A DNA stretch of 64,000 bases from Microglena sp. YARC (GCA_022414725.1 CM039464.1:51602017-51666016); one strand, 5' to 3'. Shown: positions 38,805 through 49,032, counted from the stretch's first letter. Made by a program: numbers and translations. Notes: generated by a model from the sequence alone, not told the origin.

Positions 38805-39125
38805 AAGTGCCAGCGAATGGAGACAGTGTGGTACAGGGTCCGTATTTGTTTTTTTCAGTTCCCCCCTTTTTATCTTCCGTGAACAAGCACTCTCTGCGTG
38901 AACAAAGTGCCAGCTTATTGGCACAGTGTGGTACAGGGTCCATAATTTGTTTTTAATATTTTTATCGTGCGTGAACAAGCACTATGCGTGAACAAGCAGT
39001 CTCTGCGTGAACAAAGTGCCAGCGTATTGACACAGTGTGGTACAGGGTCCATACTTTTTTGTATTTATCTTTTTATCTTGCGAGAACAAGAACTATGAGT
39101 GAACAAGCACTCTCTGCGTAAACAA
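38805..39125. repeat. ~105-bp tandem repeat, three units
   Basis: AGTGCCAGCGTATTGACACA, GTGTGGTACAGGGTCCATA, CGTGAACAAGCACTCTCTGC in each unit. Confidence 0.65.
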
Positions 39126-39239
39126 GCACTACACACTGCATGCAAATATCAACATCAGCAACACCATCAAAAAACAAAAACATCAGCAACATCAGCGAGA
39201 ACAAAAACAAATACAACATAAACACAAACAATTTAACTG

Positions 39240-39660
39240 TGAGTAAATTCAACTTGCATGTGAAGCAGAGGTCAAGGAGCATGCCGAAGAAATACAAATG
39301 ATGGCTATTGTATGCGGTGAACAATGTATACTACATACAATGGAATAAACAATTGAATACACATGGTATTGTATATTTGTATGTGGTGAACAATTTATAC
39401 TAAATTTAATATAAATTAAATAAAACATGCTATTGTATGAGGTGAACAATTTATACTAAATGAAATAGAAATCAAATACAAAATGCGATTGAATGTGGCG
39501 AACAATTTATACTAAATTAAATTAAATAAACATTCAAAACAAAATGTCATTGTATGTGGTAAACAATTTATATTTGGAAAGGGTTGTCCAGCCACAGAAA
39601 GCAGAGTCAAAGATTCCTATGGATAACATGGGTGTGGAGAAACACTTACCAAACAGCATG
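39240..39660 (+). repeat. ~60-bp repeat with possible exon edges
   Basis: Five copies of GCTATTGTATGNGGTGAACA, ATTTATACTAAAT follow a short open stretch (GAGGTCAAGGAGCATGCCGA, coding EVKEHAEEIQMM). A second open stretch at 39577-39650 codes LERVVQPQKAESKIPMDNMG. If these are exons, the copied motif is again an exon end with a GT. Borders are poor, so no CDS is called. Confidence 0.35.
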
Positions 39661-40211
39661 TTGCAGTAAAAAATCAGCAGTACAAGCAGCATGTGGTAGT
39701 GAAAAGCAGCTGTAAAAAGGTAGCAGTACAAACAGCATGTGGCAGTAAAAAGCAGCAGTAAAAAGTAGCAGCACTAAAGGCATGTGGCAGTACAAAAGTA
39801 GCACTAATAATCAGCAGTGACAAAGGCGTTGGTGTTGGGATCCTAGCTTCAACTTTTTTTTGTGCGGATCAAGCTGGAGCAAGTGATGATTTGTGAAAGT
39901 GTGGATATTTAAAGCTTTGGGGGCGCAGAAGTTTGGCAACGGCAGGCTCTGTGCTTACACACCCTTTGCGTTTACACTCTCTTTAAACAGCCTTTACACA
40001 CCCTTTGCACACCCTTGACACACTTTAAATAGCCTTTATACAACCTTTACACTCCCTTACCCACCCTCTGTGTGTACACTCTCTTTGCACACCCTTTACA
40101 CACCCACCCACACACACACCTTGCATCACTCACCCCCCTGCCCACCCACCCACCTTGCATCACCCACCCCCCTGCCCACCCACCCGGCTGCTGCTCCTCC
40201 CCTCCCCCGAG
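39661..40211. other. Short repeats, no gene
   Basis: GCAGTAAAAAGCAGCAGTA units at 39660-39830; CACACCCTTT/CCACCCACC C-rich repeats at 39950-40200, forming a pyrimidine stretch ahead of purU exon 2. Confidence 0.5.
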
Positions 40212-43200
40212 GAGCTCACCCGACTCGTTAGGCTGTCAGGCCTCAGTCAGGCCGTCTCACCCACTGCCGAACCCTCCCCCAGCACTCCCCCAGCAGGCGC
40301 AGCCAGCAGCGGCGACGCTACCCCCAAGGTACACACTTGTTTGTATGTTTGTTTGCTTGTTTGTTCTTAACACATACTTGTTTTCAATCGTTACAAGGTA
40401 TTTATATCATATATACAAGGTATTGATATCATATATGCAAGGCATGCGGCGACGCTACAGCCAAGGTACACCCAACACGACTTGAACCATTCATAGCAGA
40501 CTTCATTTGATAAATGATTTGTTTTTCACAATCGCTTAGTTTCATTTTTCTTTTTTAAATCTCAAATACTTGTTTTCAACCATTACAAGGTGTTTATATC
40601 ATATATATACAAGGTATATATTCAAGGTATTCATATCATATATACAAGGTATTTATATCATATATACATGGTATTCATATCATATATGCATGGTATTTAT
40701 ATCATATATACATGGTATGTATATCATCTAGCAGCGGCGACGCCACACCCAAGGTACACCCTTGTTTGTTTGTTTTCAACACATGCTTGTTTTGAATCGT
40801 TACAAGGTATTTATATCATATAAACATGGTATGTATATCATATATGCATGGTATTTATATCACATATACATGGTATTTATATCATATATGCATGGTATTT
40901 ATATCATGTATACAAGTCATGCGCAGCAAGCAGCGGCAACGCTACACCCAAGGTACACACAACACAACATGAACTAGTAGACGTAATTCGATCAAAATCA
41001 AAACCTTACACCAAAGGTACACACCCAACACAACTGGAAGTATTCATAGTAGATGTCATTTGATCAAAATCAAAACGCTGCAGCCAAGGTACACTCAACA
41101 CAACTTGAGCTATCCATAGAATACTTAATTTGATCAATGATTTGTTTTTTGCAATCGCTTAATGTTTCTTTTTTCTCTCTCGTAAGAATCTCAAATGCTT
41201 GTCTTCAATCATTACAAGTATGTTGTGTCGAAGTTCAAACTCAAGGTGGGCAATCACAGCTTTTATTTTCAGCTACGAGCAGCACAGTTTTTTTTCAAAT
41301 CTAAAAATTGTTCTAACTTCATGGTTTTAAGCCTCCTCCAGGGACAGCGTTTTAGTGCTTTTTATAGCTGTTATAGCCTTGTTAAGCTGTTGAGGGCCAT
41401 TTGGGGCCATTGTTTTCCCTTTTTATAGCGATAATTTCGCTAAAACGGGGTCAAAACTAGCGATCGCTATATATAGTAAATAAATCCCTGGAGCAGCAGC
41501 TTCTAGTCAGCTCCCCTGACTTGCCATCCAGCTAAACCTAATGCTGCCTAGTGCACCTTGAAGCTAACACAATCAGCTGTCCAGATGGGCTGACATATTT
41601 GGGTGTAGCACAGTGGCTGGCTGGGGAGCTACCTAATAGCTGCTGAGAAAGGCCGAAAAGAAAAGTGCAATGGGAAACAGAACTTGAACTTGAACATGGT
41701 TACATGGCTCCAGCCTTTAAGGCTGCTTGCCGTCTTCGGCAGTAATATAATCAATTCAAATCAAAGCATTATAACTAAAGTATATTCGATCCAACCTCTT
41801 CATACAAGCATTGATAAACAAAGGCAACTTCTCACGACCCTCCAACTATTCAACTTTTCAACTGTTCAACTTTCCAACTATTCAACTCTTCAACTTTCCA
41901 ACTATTCAACTTTCCAACTTTTCAACTGTTCAATTTTCCAACTGCTCAACTGCTCCACTTCCAGAAGGTGTCCACCAGCTCAGTCTCCATACCCTCATCC
42001 ACCAAGGCCACCAGCCCTCTAATTCCCGGCGCTTCCACCGGCTCCTTCCCCAGCTCCACCATCACATCCCTGGATGAGTCGGAAGCAGAGCCACAGGTAC
42101 TTGAACTTGAACTTGGTTACATAGCTTCAGTCAGCAATTTGGCTGCTCGCTGTCTTCAGCAGTAAAAGTACATCTACCAGGAAAATGTAAACGTGAACAA
42201 TTGTTTATTTTTTGTGTTTGAACAATCAAAAATGAATCACAAAACTAAGTATTCCTTGCCCTCCAGCTCCACCACCACATCCCTGGATGAGTTGGAAGCA
42301 GAGCCACAGGTACTTGAACTTGGACTTGGTTACATGGCTTCAGCCAGCAATTTGGCTGCTTGCCGTCTTCAGCAGTAAAACTAAATCTACCAGGAAAATG
42401 AAATGTGAACAATTGTTTCTTGTTTCTTTCAAAACAATCAAAAATCAATCACAAAAACTAAGTATTCCTCCCCCACCAGCTGCACCAACCACCACATCCA
42501 TGTATGAGTTGAAAGCAGAGCCACCGCTACTAGACACAGTTTTTTTCCATTTCAGAAAGGGGGTCTTCTGGTAGCGATCAGGGATTTGGTGTCTTTCAAG
42601 GTTGGGCTCCTGGTAGCGCTTTCGGTAGGCCTGGGGGTTCGGGGGCGGGCCGATGTTGGAGTATACTGGTAGCGGAAGGTTTGACCAAAAAGAGTCCCAG
42701 GTAGCGATCGCTACTGGTAGAGGAAAAAAAGCTCTAGTACTAGATAGTGATGAGAATCGCACAAATAAATTATCGCTATAGCACACACTCAGGGCCCCCG
42801 TCGGTAAAACGATTGTTTGGGGTTTGGTTCATCAGTACTATTTCTGTTTAGCCCCTCCTGATACCATGGTTGGACAGGTCTCTTTAGCCTATTTGGTCCC
42901 CTAGACTGTAACATCGTACACACATACACACTTGAAATTGAACTTGGTTACATAGCTCCAGCCAGCAATTTTGGCTTCTCGTCCTCTTCGGCAGTACAAT
43001 TAACAAAATGAATACATACATACAGGTACACGAGGCCGTACTGCTGCTGCAGTGCGTCGACCAGAAAGGGGTGATCGCTGCTTTTGCCCAGCTGCTCTTT
43101 GGCTTTGGCTGTAACATCGTGTCCACTGACCAGTTTGCCGATTCCACCAATGGCATGTTCTTCCAGCGCATTAAATTCGATTATTCTGACCTCATCATCG

Positions 43201-44976
43201 GCCGGGTAAGTCAATCCGTCCTCTCTCCCCCCTCCTTGTCATCCATTGAACTCCCTCCTCCCTCCTCCCTTCTCCCTCTCTTCCCCCCTCCTTGTCCTCC
43301 ATTGAACTCCCTCCTCCCTCCTCCCTCCTCCCTCCTCCCTCCTCCCTCCTCCCTCCTCCCTCCTCCCTCTCTTCCCCCCTCCTTGTCCTCCATTGAACTC
43401 CCTCCTCCCTGTGTCTCCCCTCCGTTTCCTCCATTGGACTCCCTCCTCCCTCCGCCCTCCGCCCTCCTTCCTCTTTCTCCCCCCCTCGTCCTCCATTGAA
43501 CTCCCTCCTCCCTCCTCCCTCCTCCCGCCTCCCGCCTCCCGCCTCCCTCCTCCCTCCTCCCTCCTCCCGCCTTCCTCCTCCCTTCTTCCTCCCTCTCTTC
43601 CCCCCCTTGTCCTCCATTGAACTCCCTGCTCCCTCCTTCCTCTTCCTCCCCTCCTCGTCCTCCATTGAACTTGCTCCTCCCTACTCCCTCCTCCCTTCTT
43701 CCTCCCTCCCTCCTCCCTCTCTTCTCTCCCCTTGTCCTCCATTGAACTCCCGCATTCATCTCTCCACCCTGCATTTCCTCCATTGAATTTCCTCCTCCCT
43801 CTCTTCCCTTCTCCCTCCTCCCTCCTCCCTCCTCCTTCCTCCCTCCTCCCTCCTCCCTCCCCCCCCCCCCCCCCCCCCTGTCCTACATTGAACTCCCGCA
43901 TCCCTCTCTCTCCCCTCCTTGTCTTTCATTTGACTCCCTCATCCCTCTCTCTCCCCTCCTTGTCCTCCATTGAACTTCCTCCTCCCTCCTCCCTCTCTAC
44001 CCCCTCCTTGTCCTCAATTTAACTCTCCCCTCCATTTCCTTCATTGCTGTAGGGAAACTATGCACTGCTAGAGAAAGCTATAGAAGAAGTGGGACGTCGC
44101 TACGACATGAAGTGGGAGATTTCATATGTGAACAAGGTGGGTAGGTGAGGTGGTGGTATGTTGAGGTGGGTAGGTGAGGTGGTGGTGTGTTGATTTGGGT
44201 AGGTGAGGTGGTGGTGTGTTGAGGTGGGTGGGTAGGTGAGGTGGTGGTGTGTTGAGGTGGGTGGGTGGGTAGGTGAGGTGGTGGTGTGTAGAGGTGGGTG
44301 GGTAGGTGAGGTGGTGGTGTGTAGAGGTGGGTTGGTGAGTAGGTGATGTGGTGGTGTGTAGAGATGGGTGGGTGGGTAGGTGAGGTGGTGGTGTGTTGAG
44401 GTGGGTGGGTGGGTAGGTGAGGTGGTGGTGTGTTAGTGTGGGTGGGTGAGTAGGTGAGGTGGTGGTGTGTAGAGGTGGGTGGGTAAGTAGGTGAGGTGGT
44501 GGTGTGTAGTAGTGGGACGTCGCTACGACATGACCAACCTGAACTTGCTTACATGGCTGTAGCCAGCAATTTGGCTGCCTTCTGTCTTCTGCAGTAAAAC
44601 GAATTACCAGGAAAATGTAATCGTTAGCATCATCATGACAAAAAACAATCTATGCATTCTTATCAAAATATAGGGTTTAGGATTCAAAACCCTAAACCCT
44701 GGACCTACATTCTTATCCAAAAGGAGGATACCAAGATGGCATCAAAATAATTAAATTCCAAGCATTCTTATGAAAACAGAAAAGAAACAAACTTTGTATG
44801 TATAAGCATTCTGACTGATTCTGATAAAAATATAATTGTCAAAATATAGGTGACCAACATGGCTCTCCTCGTGAGCAAGATGGACCACTGCCTCTATGAC
44901 CAACTCATTCGGTTCAAGTCTGGCGAGCTGGACTTCAAGATCCCTGTCATCACGAGCAAAACAACCAATATCTAAG

Positions 44977-45044
<68 letters not shown>

Positions 45045-47505
45045 TCATCCATCATCATCATCATCATCGTCATCATCATCATCATCATCATCATCGTCAT
45101 CTAAAATCCAATTATTGTACAAATGTAGGTGACCAACTTGGCTCTCCTTGTGAGCAAGATGGACCACTGCCTGTATGACCTGCTCATTCGGTCCAAGTCT
45201 GGTGAGCTGGACTGCAAGATCCCGGTCATCATCAGCAACCACCCAGATCTGGAGCCCGTGGCCAAGATGTTCGGTGTTGAGTTCAGGTGCTTATGTGATG
45301 ATGATGTTGCACTAAAGATGTCTATTTGATGATGATGTTGCACTGAAGATGTCTATTTGATGATGATGTTGCACTGAAGATGTCTATTTGATGATGATGT
45401 TGCACTAAAGATGTCTATTTGATGATGATGTTGCACTAAAAAGGTCTATTTGATGATGATGTTGCACTGAAGATGTCTATTTGATGATGATGTTGCACTG
45501 ATGATGTCTTTTTGACAAAACTATTCGCTGCTTTTTGTGATCATCATTTGTTGTCAAACTCTGGGTGGGTGAAGTGTGTGTGTGTGTTGGGGGGGGCTGT
45601 GGGGTGGGTGACGCCTCCTGGCCCTCGCACGGCCGTGTGAAGAGCCTGGTAGCCGGAGAGCTTTTTGAGATAATTTGTCCCTACCTCTCGTCTCCTCTTC
45701 CTGTTGATTTCTCTTTTCAAAAAAAAAACTTAGATCCCTAGTACTCACTGCCCGGAAAGATGCTTTTATTTGTATTTGTCTACCCCCCACACACACTCCC
45801 ACACCCAAACAACCTCTCCCCCCCACCCCACACTCCGACACACATCACCCCCCTCGAGTTCTGGTGCCTCAATTTTTTGGGGTTCAGTTCATCAGTTTTT
45901 TTAATTTTAGCCCCTCCTGATATCATGGTTGGTCAAGGCCCTTTAGCCTATTTGGCTACCCCCGGACCGTATCAACATACACACATACAAACACATACAC
46001 ACATACACATTCATACACACATAAATGCACACAGACACACTCATACACACACAGACACACATACATACACACATGCACACATGCACACCCACACACACAT
46101 AAACACATATGCAGGTGCCTCAATCCCAGCAACAAGGGCAATAAGGGCGGTTTGGGGTTCAGTTGATCAGTTTTTTTTCACTTAGCCTCCCAACTTGATC
46201 TAACTTGAAGTACTTTGATCTACCATGCAGCTGCCTCAATCCGAGAGAACAAGGGCGGTTTGGGGTTCAGTTCATCAGTTTTTTATCCACCCAGCTTCCT
46301 GACTTGATCTAACTTGCAGGTGCCTCAATCCGAGCAACAAGGGCAACAAGGTGGCGCAGGAGGCCGAGCTTGAGGCCATCATGGAGGAGTACAACATCAA
46401 CTTGATTGTCTTGGCGCGCTATATGCAGGTAGGGGGAAGCTGTTCAGCCTTATTTTCCTAGCTAGTTGTTTTTGGCGGAGCCCCCCCTTCTGGGGGGCGG
46501 GAGCCCCTGGGTTACCTCCATTGTCTGTTTGTGCGTCTGAACGTCCGACCGCCCCCCGAGACTAAACCTGACACGTCAGCCAACGTTTTCGTAACAAACT
46601 CGCTTCCGTTGCCACCTTTTTTCCGTTGCCAGCACACTCAGCATTTTTTTAGCGTTGCTTGCGATTCTGCATAGGACTTGTTGTATAGCGTAAAGCCAAG
46701 TGTTGGCGCATACAAAAGGCTTTCTTCCCCTTGGTAAATTTTATTGATGAAATTTTATGTTTATCAACCACCTAAACTACCTAGCCCTAAACCTAAACCA
46801 CGTTAACAATATGACCCTAGATCTTAACTACCTAACCCTAAACGTAAACTACCTAACCCCAAACCACGTAAACCTAAACCACATCAACCTTAAACCACCC
46901 AAAAACTAAACCACATCAACCTGAACCACCTTACCCCAAGTGCTGACCAGCTTCCCCCTACCCTGCAGGCAGATCTTCTCTACCGACTTCTGCGATAAAC
47001 ACTGGTCCCCCATGATCAAGGTTGGTCACACAAACACCACCCCCAAACACAACCCACTGCCCATCCCTTTGCCCCTCATACACAGGTATCCCCAGTAAGG
47101 GACCCCCTAAGCCCCCCCCCCAACCCCCAACCCCAAGTGCTGACCAGCTTCCCCCTACGCTATATGCAGATCTTCTCTACCGACTTCTGCGACAAGCACT
47201 GGTCACACATGATCAACATCCACCACAGTTTCCTGCCTGCCTTTGAGGGAGCGCGCCCGTATCACCGAGCCCACGACCGTGGCGTGAAGATCATCGGTGC
47301 GACGGCTCACTACGCCACCAGTGAGCTAGATGCAGGACCTATCATCGAGCAGTCCATCACGCGCATCACCCACAAAGACAGTGTGAAAGATATGATTCGC
47401 AAAGGCCGGGACTTGGAGCGCTTGGTGCTGGCTCAAGCAGTACGCTGGCATGTGGACCACCGGGTTATGGTGTACAACAACAGGACCATTGTGTTTGAAG
47501 ACTAG
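40212..47505 (+). CDS. purU: Formyltetrahydrofolate deformylase (10-formyl-THF hydrolase), PurU-type
   Basis: Hydrolyses 10-formyl-tetrahydrofolate to formate and THF. Exons: 40212-40328, 41965-42096, 43026-43205, 44053-44136, 45129-45286, 46320-46428, 47170-47505 (stop TAG), with a possible first exon at 35456-35620. All junctions are phase 0 except 45286/46320 (phase 2). The two upstream exons code a Ser/Thr/Pro-rich leader. 43026-44136 is the ACT regulatory domain ([30 protein letters not shown]). 45129 to the end is the formyl-transferase-type catalytic domain with [17 protein letters not shown] and [17 protein letters not shown], giving the Asn, His and Asp expected for catalysis. From the ACT start the protein is 288 residues, close to the bacterial length (about 280). 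Such enzymes in plants are organellar, which fits the leader. The introns carry copies of nearly every exon edge. Confidence 0.9.
40440..41095 (+). repeat. Five copies of the 3' end + donor of purU exon 2
   Basis: The exon ends GGCGACGCTACCCCCAAG|GTACAC. Copies: GCGACGCTACAGCCAAG|GTACAC (~40448), GCGACGCCACACCCAAG|GTACAC (~40735), GGCAACGCTACACCCAAG|GTACAC (~40934), TTACACCAAAG|GTACAC (~41005), CGCTGCAGCCAAG|GTACAC (~41076). Between them run TATATCATATATACAAGGTA repeats and CACAACTTGAACTATTCATA-type spacers. Confidence 0.85.
41255..41672. mobile_element. MITE (CGGCTACGAG subfamily) interrupted by a hAT-like element
   Basis: CTTTTATTTTCAGCTACGAG at the left, AGCTGCTGAGAAAGGCCG, AAAAGAAAAG at the right. 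Removing 41285-41498 restores the usual left inverted repeat GAGCAGCAGCTTCTAG. Confidence 0.8.
41285..41490 (+). mobile_element. hAT-like element B, complete, with 8-bp target duplication
   Basis: CAGTTTTTTTTCAAATC at the left, TAAATAAATCCCTG at the right, flanked by GAGCAGCA at 41277-41284 and 41491-41498. Short CAG/CTG termini with an 8-bp duplication are the hAT pattern. 206 bp, non-coding. Confidence 0.8.
41683..41756 (+). repeat. Dispersed repeat family C
   Basis: CTTGAACATGGTTACATGGC, AAGGCTGCTTGCCGTCTTCG, GCAGTAA. Followed by CAACTTTTCAACT/CAACTATTCAACT repeats (41835-41950) leading to the acceptor of purU exon 3. Confidence 0.6.
42052..42530 (+). repeat. ~205-bp tandem unit: end of purU exon 3 + donor + family C + acceptor
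   Basis: Second copy: CCCTCCAG|CTCCACCACCACATCC through GCAGAGCCACAG|GTACTTGAAC (about 42266-42309). Third, partial: CACCAG|CTGCACCAACCACC through GCAGAGCCACCGCTACT (about 42477-42530, donor lost). Each is preceded by a family C copy and AATCAAAAATNAATCACAAA. Entry phase of the second copy differs from the exon 1-2-3 phase, so its inclusion would give an early stop. Confidence 0.8.
42775..43003 (+). repeat. Family G then family C
   Basis: Family G: TTTGGGGTTTGGTTCATCAG, TTAGCCCCTCCTGATACCAT, CTCTTTAGCCTATTTGGTCC. Then family C from 42930: TTGAACTTGGTTACATAGCT, CCAGCCAGCAATTTTGGC, TCTTCGGCAGTA. Confidence 0.65.
43206..44052. repeat. (CCTCCCT)n pyrimidine-rich intron
   Basis: CTCCCTCC words throughout, with about ten copies of CCTTGTCCTCCATTGAACTC spaced 60-130 bp. 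A C-run sits at 43860-43878. Glu/Arg/Gly frames on the minus strand and Pro/Ser/Leu frames on the plus strand are repeat products. Confidence 0.85.
44137..44612 (+). repeat. ~36-bp minisatellite with donor-like units, and a fragment of purU exon 5
   Basis: Right after the exon 5 donor, units GGTGGGTAGGTGAGGTGGTG, GTGTGTTGAG repeat about ten times, each with several GGTGAG/GGTAGG donor-like words. At 44508-44530 a piece of exon 5 recurs (TAGTGGGACGTCGCTACGAC, ATGACC), followed by a family C copy (44536-44612). Confidence 0.75.
44850..44975 (+). pseudogene. Second copy of purU exon 6, ending in a stop
   Basis: After AAAATATAG, same phase as exon 6: [36 protein letters not shown], then diverges into KTTNI and TAA (44973-44975) just before the (ATC)n tract. 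No donor. It could act as an alternative terminal exon giving an ACT-only product, or be a dead duplicate. A few changes (LLIRS to QLIRF, CKIP to FKIP) relative to 45129-45286. Confidence 0.8.
44976..45107 (+). repeat. (ATC)n microsatellite
   Basis: ATCATC repeats for about 125 bp with CCATC and CGTC interruptions. Poly-Met, poly-Ile and poly-Asp frames are artefacts. Confidence 0.95.
45287..45510 (+). repeat. 31-bp minisatellite after exon 6
   Basis: Seven units TTTGATGATGATGTTGCACT, GAAGATGTCTA, starting immediately after the exon 6 donor. Confidence 0.85.
45511..46310 (+). repeat. Family G, CA-repeats and two copies of the 5' edge of purU exon 7
   Basis: Family G at 45868-45975. (CACA)n at 45972-46108. 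At 46111, GCAG|GTGCCTCAATCCCAGCAAC, AAGGGCAATAAGGGCGG; at 46227, GCAG|CTGCCTCAATCCGAGAG, AACAAGGGCGG; both then run into GTTTGGGGTTCAGTTSATCA. These keep the acceptor and first ~30 nt of exon 7 (46320). Only the last copy is intact. Confidence 0.75.
46470..46690 (+). repeat. Dispersed repeat family D, complete-looking copy
   Basis: TTTTTGGCGGAGCCCCCCCT, GAGACTAAACCTGACACGTC, AGCCAACGTTTTCGTAACAA, CTCGCTTCCGTTGCCACC, ATAGGACTTGTTG. Confidence 0.65.
46691..46929. repeat. Telomere-like CCTAAAC repeats in intron
   Basis: Degenerate ACCTAAACTACCTAACCCTA words; similar sequence at 38695-38775. Interstitial, irregular, no sign of a chromosome end. Confidence 0.6.
46930..47020 (+). repeat. Cassette copy of the start of purU exon 8 (48 nt, in phase)
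   Basis: The ~90-bp segment CCCCAAGTGCTGACCAGCTT ... GCAGATCTTCTCTACCG is duplicated (46930-47020 and 47120-47210). The left copy has acceptor GGCAG, 48 nt coding [16 protein letters not shown], and donor AAG|GTTGGT, phase 0 on both sides, so inclusion would add 16 residues without a frameshift. Confidence 0.8.
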
Positions 47506-47511
47506 GTGCCG

Positions 47512-47915
47512 CTTGAACTTGGTTACACAGCTTCAGCCAGCAATTAGGCTGCTCACCGTCTTCGGCAGTAAAAAAAGGAAGTCTAGGTGCCGCTTAAACT
47601 TGGTTACATAGCTTCAGCCAGCATTTTGGCTGCTTTCCGTCTTCTGCAGTAAAAAAAAGAAGGAAGGCTAGGTGCCGCTTGAACTTGGTTACATAGCTTC
47701 AGCCAGCAATTAGGCTGCTCGCCATCTTCGGCAGTAAAAACAAAAGGAAGACTAGGTGCCGCTTGAACTTGGTTACATAGCTTCAGCCAGCATTTTAGCT
47801 GCTCGCCGTCCTCGGCAGTAAAAACGTGTATTTTACAAGGAAGACTAGCTGCAGCAGCTCAATCACTCGCATCATAGCTTCAGCCAACGATTTGGCTGCT
47901 CGCCGTCTTGGCATT
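47512..47915 (+). repeat. Tandem copies of family C in the purU 3' flank
   Basis: Four clear units of ~85 bp: GACTAGGTGCCGCTTGAACT, TGGTTACATAGCTTCAGCCA, GCAATTAGGCTGCTCGCC, GTCTTCGGCAGTAAAAA; a fifth lacks the first half. Each begins with the last bases of the coding region including the stop (GAAGACTAGGTGCC, later AAGACTAGGTGCC), so the exon end was copied with the repeat. Confidence 0.75.
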
Positions 47916-47935
47916 ACAAATCAAAAGTAGGTGCA

Positions 47936-48345
47936 ACAGCCCGGGATTGTTGCAGGCTATTGGTGCAAGGGCTGTGATTGGTGCAAGGGCCGGTACTTGG
48001 AGCGCTTGGTGCAAAGGCCGCAATTTGCAAGGGGCTGGATTTTTTTGTTTCAGGGCTGGGATTGGTGCAAGCTATTGGTGCAAGGGATGTGATTCGTGCA
48101 AGGGCCGGAACTTGGAGTGCTTGGTGCAAGGGACAGGGTTTGCAAGGGGCGGGATGTTTTTTTGAAGGGCCAGGATTGGTGCAAGCTATTGGTGCCAAGG
48201 CTGTGATTGGTGCAAGGGCCGGTACTTGGAGCGCTTGGTGCAAGGGGCGAGATTTTTTTGTTGAAGGGCCGGGATTGGTGCAAGCTATTGGTGCATGGGA
48301 CTACTTGGAGTGCTTAGTGCTTGCACAAGCAGCTCGCTGGCAACT
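47936..48345 (+). repeat. Degenerate copies of a segment of purU exon 8
   Basis: Three ~125-bp units with GGGCCGGTACTTGGAGCGCT, TGGTGCAA match AAGGCCGGGACTTGGAGCGC, TTGGTGCTGG in exon 8. The last unit (48305-48345) also has TGCTTGCACAAGCAGCTCGC, TGGCA against exon TGGCTCAAGCAGTACGCTGG. Interspersed GGATTGGTGCAAGCTATTGG. Confidence 0.7.
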
Positions 48346-48839
48346 TTGTTCCTGGGTGCATTAGGCATTCCTATTGACTGATTAGTCTACTAAAAACAAA
48401 ATAACGCCTGGAAGGGCGTGGTGTTAATGGGACCCTCCCATACGCCGCAGCTGGGGAAAGTCACCATGGCAGACACAAGTGTCACCCTCCAGGCGATAGG
48501 GACTCCTTCATGCGAATTGTGGCAAGAATGCCGGTACAGGAGGCGATAGATTCTCTTTGCATCTTTGAGATGAGTTTGATTAGTCTACTAGATCACTCAG
48601 CCTTTAGGAACCCTGACCAGGGTACCGCACGACGCGTGCTACTGCAAGGTTGCCGCAATTTTTTTAACCCTATCTGGGCGCAGCGCGCAGATTTTGGTTT
48701 TCAGTGGAGTCGAAAGCGCAACCCATAAGGAGGCAGATGCGTCAAAAGCGCAACCAAAAATGACAAAATGTAGTATCCTGACCCTGGCTGCATTGCCTTT
48801 GCCGAGAGCAAATTCGTCGAGACCCACAAAGGCTAGCTC
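48346..48839. other. No gene identified
   Basis: No repeats or borders recognised; TGCGTCAAAAGCGCAACC occurs in a short direct repeat at about 48712-48750. Confidence 0.4.
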
Positions 48840-49032
48840 CAATTAGCTGTACGTGGCAGCTACCATCCAGCTCCATTAGCCAGGGACTGGTCCAAGCCCA
48901 AAGCTGACAGCTGCATTGGGATGACTGTCATGTCAATATCCAGACGCTCAAGCTAGCTTCAGGTTTGGTTCAAAAGGACGGGGGAAGGGAGCTGCCTTAA
49001 AGCTGCTACATGTAGCCAAAGAAAGAACAGTG
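48840..49032. mobile_element. MITE (CACTGTTT subfamily)
   Basis: GTACGTGGCAGCTACCATCC, AGCTCCATTAGCCAGGG at the left; GGGAGCTGCCTTAAAGCTGC, GTAGCCAAAGAAAGAACAGTG at the right. Confidence 0.7.

Noticed and set aside
43195..43901. Long Gly/Arg/Glu frames on the minus strand
   Set aside because: Produced by the CCTCCCT pyrimidine repeat in the purU intron.
46740..46925. Telomere (CCCTAAA-like words)
   Set aside because: Irregular, interstitial and inside a purU intron; no long perfect array.
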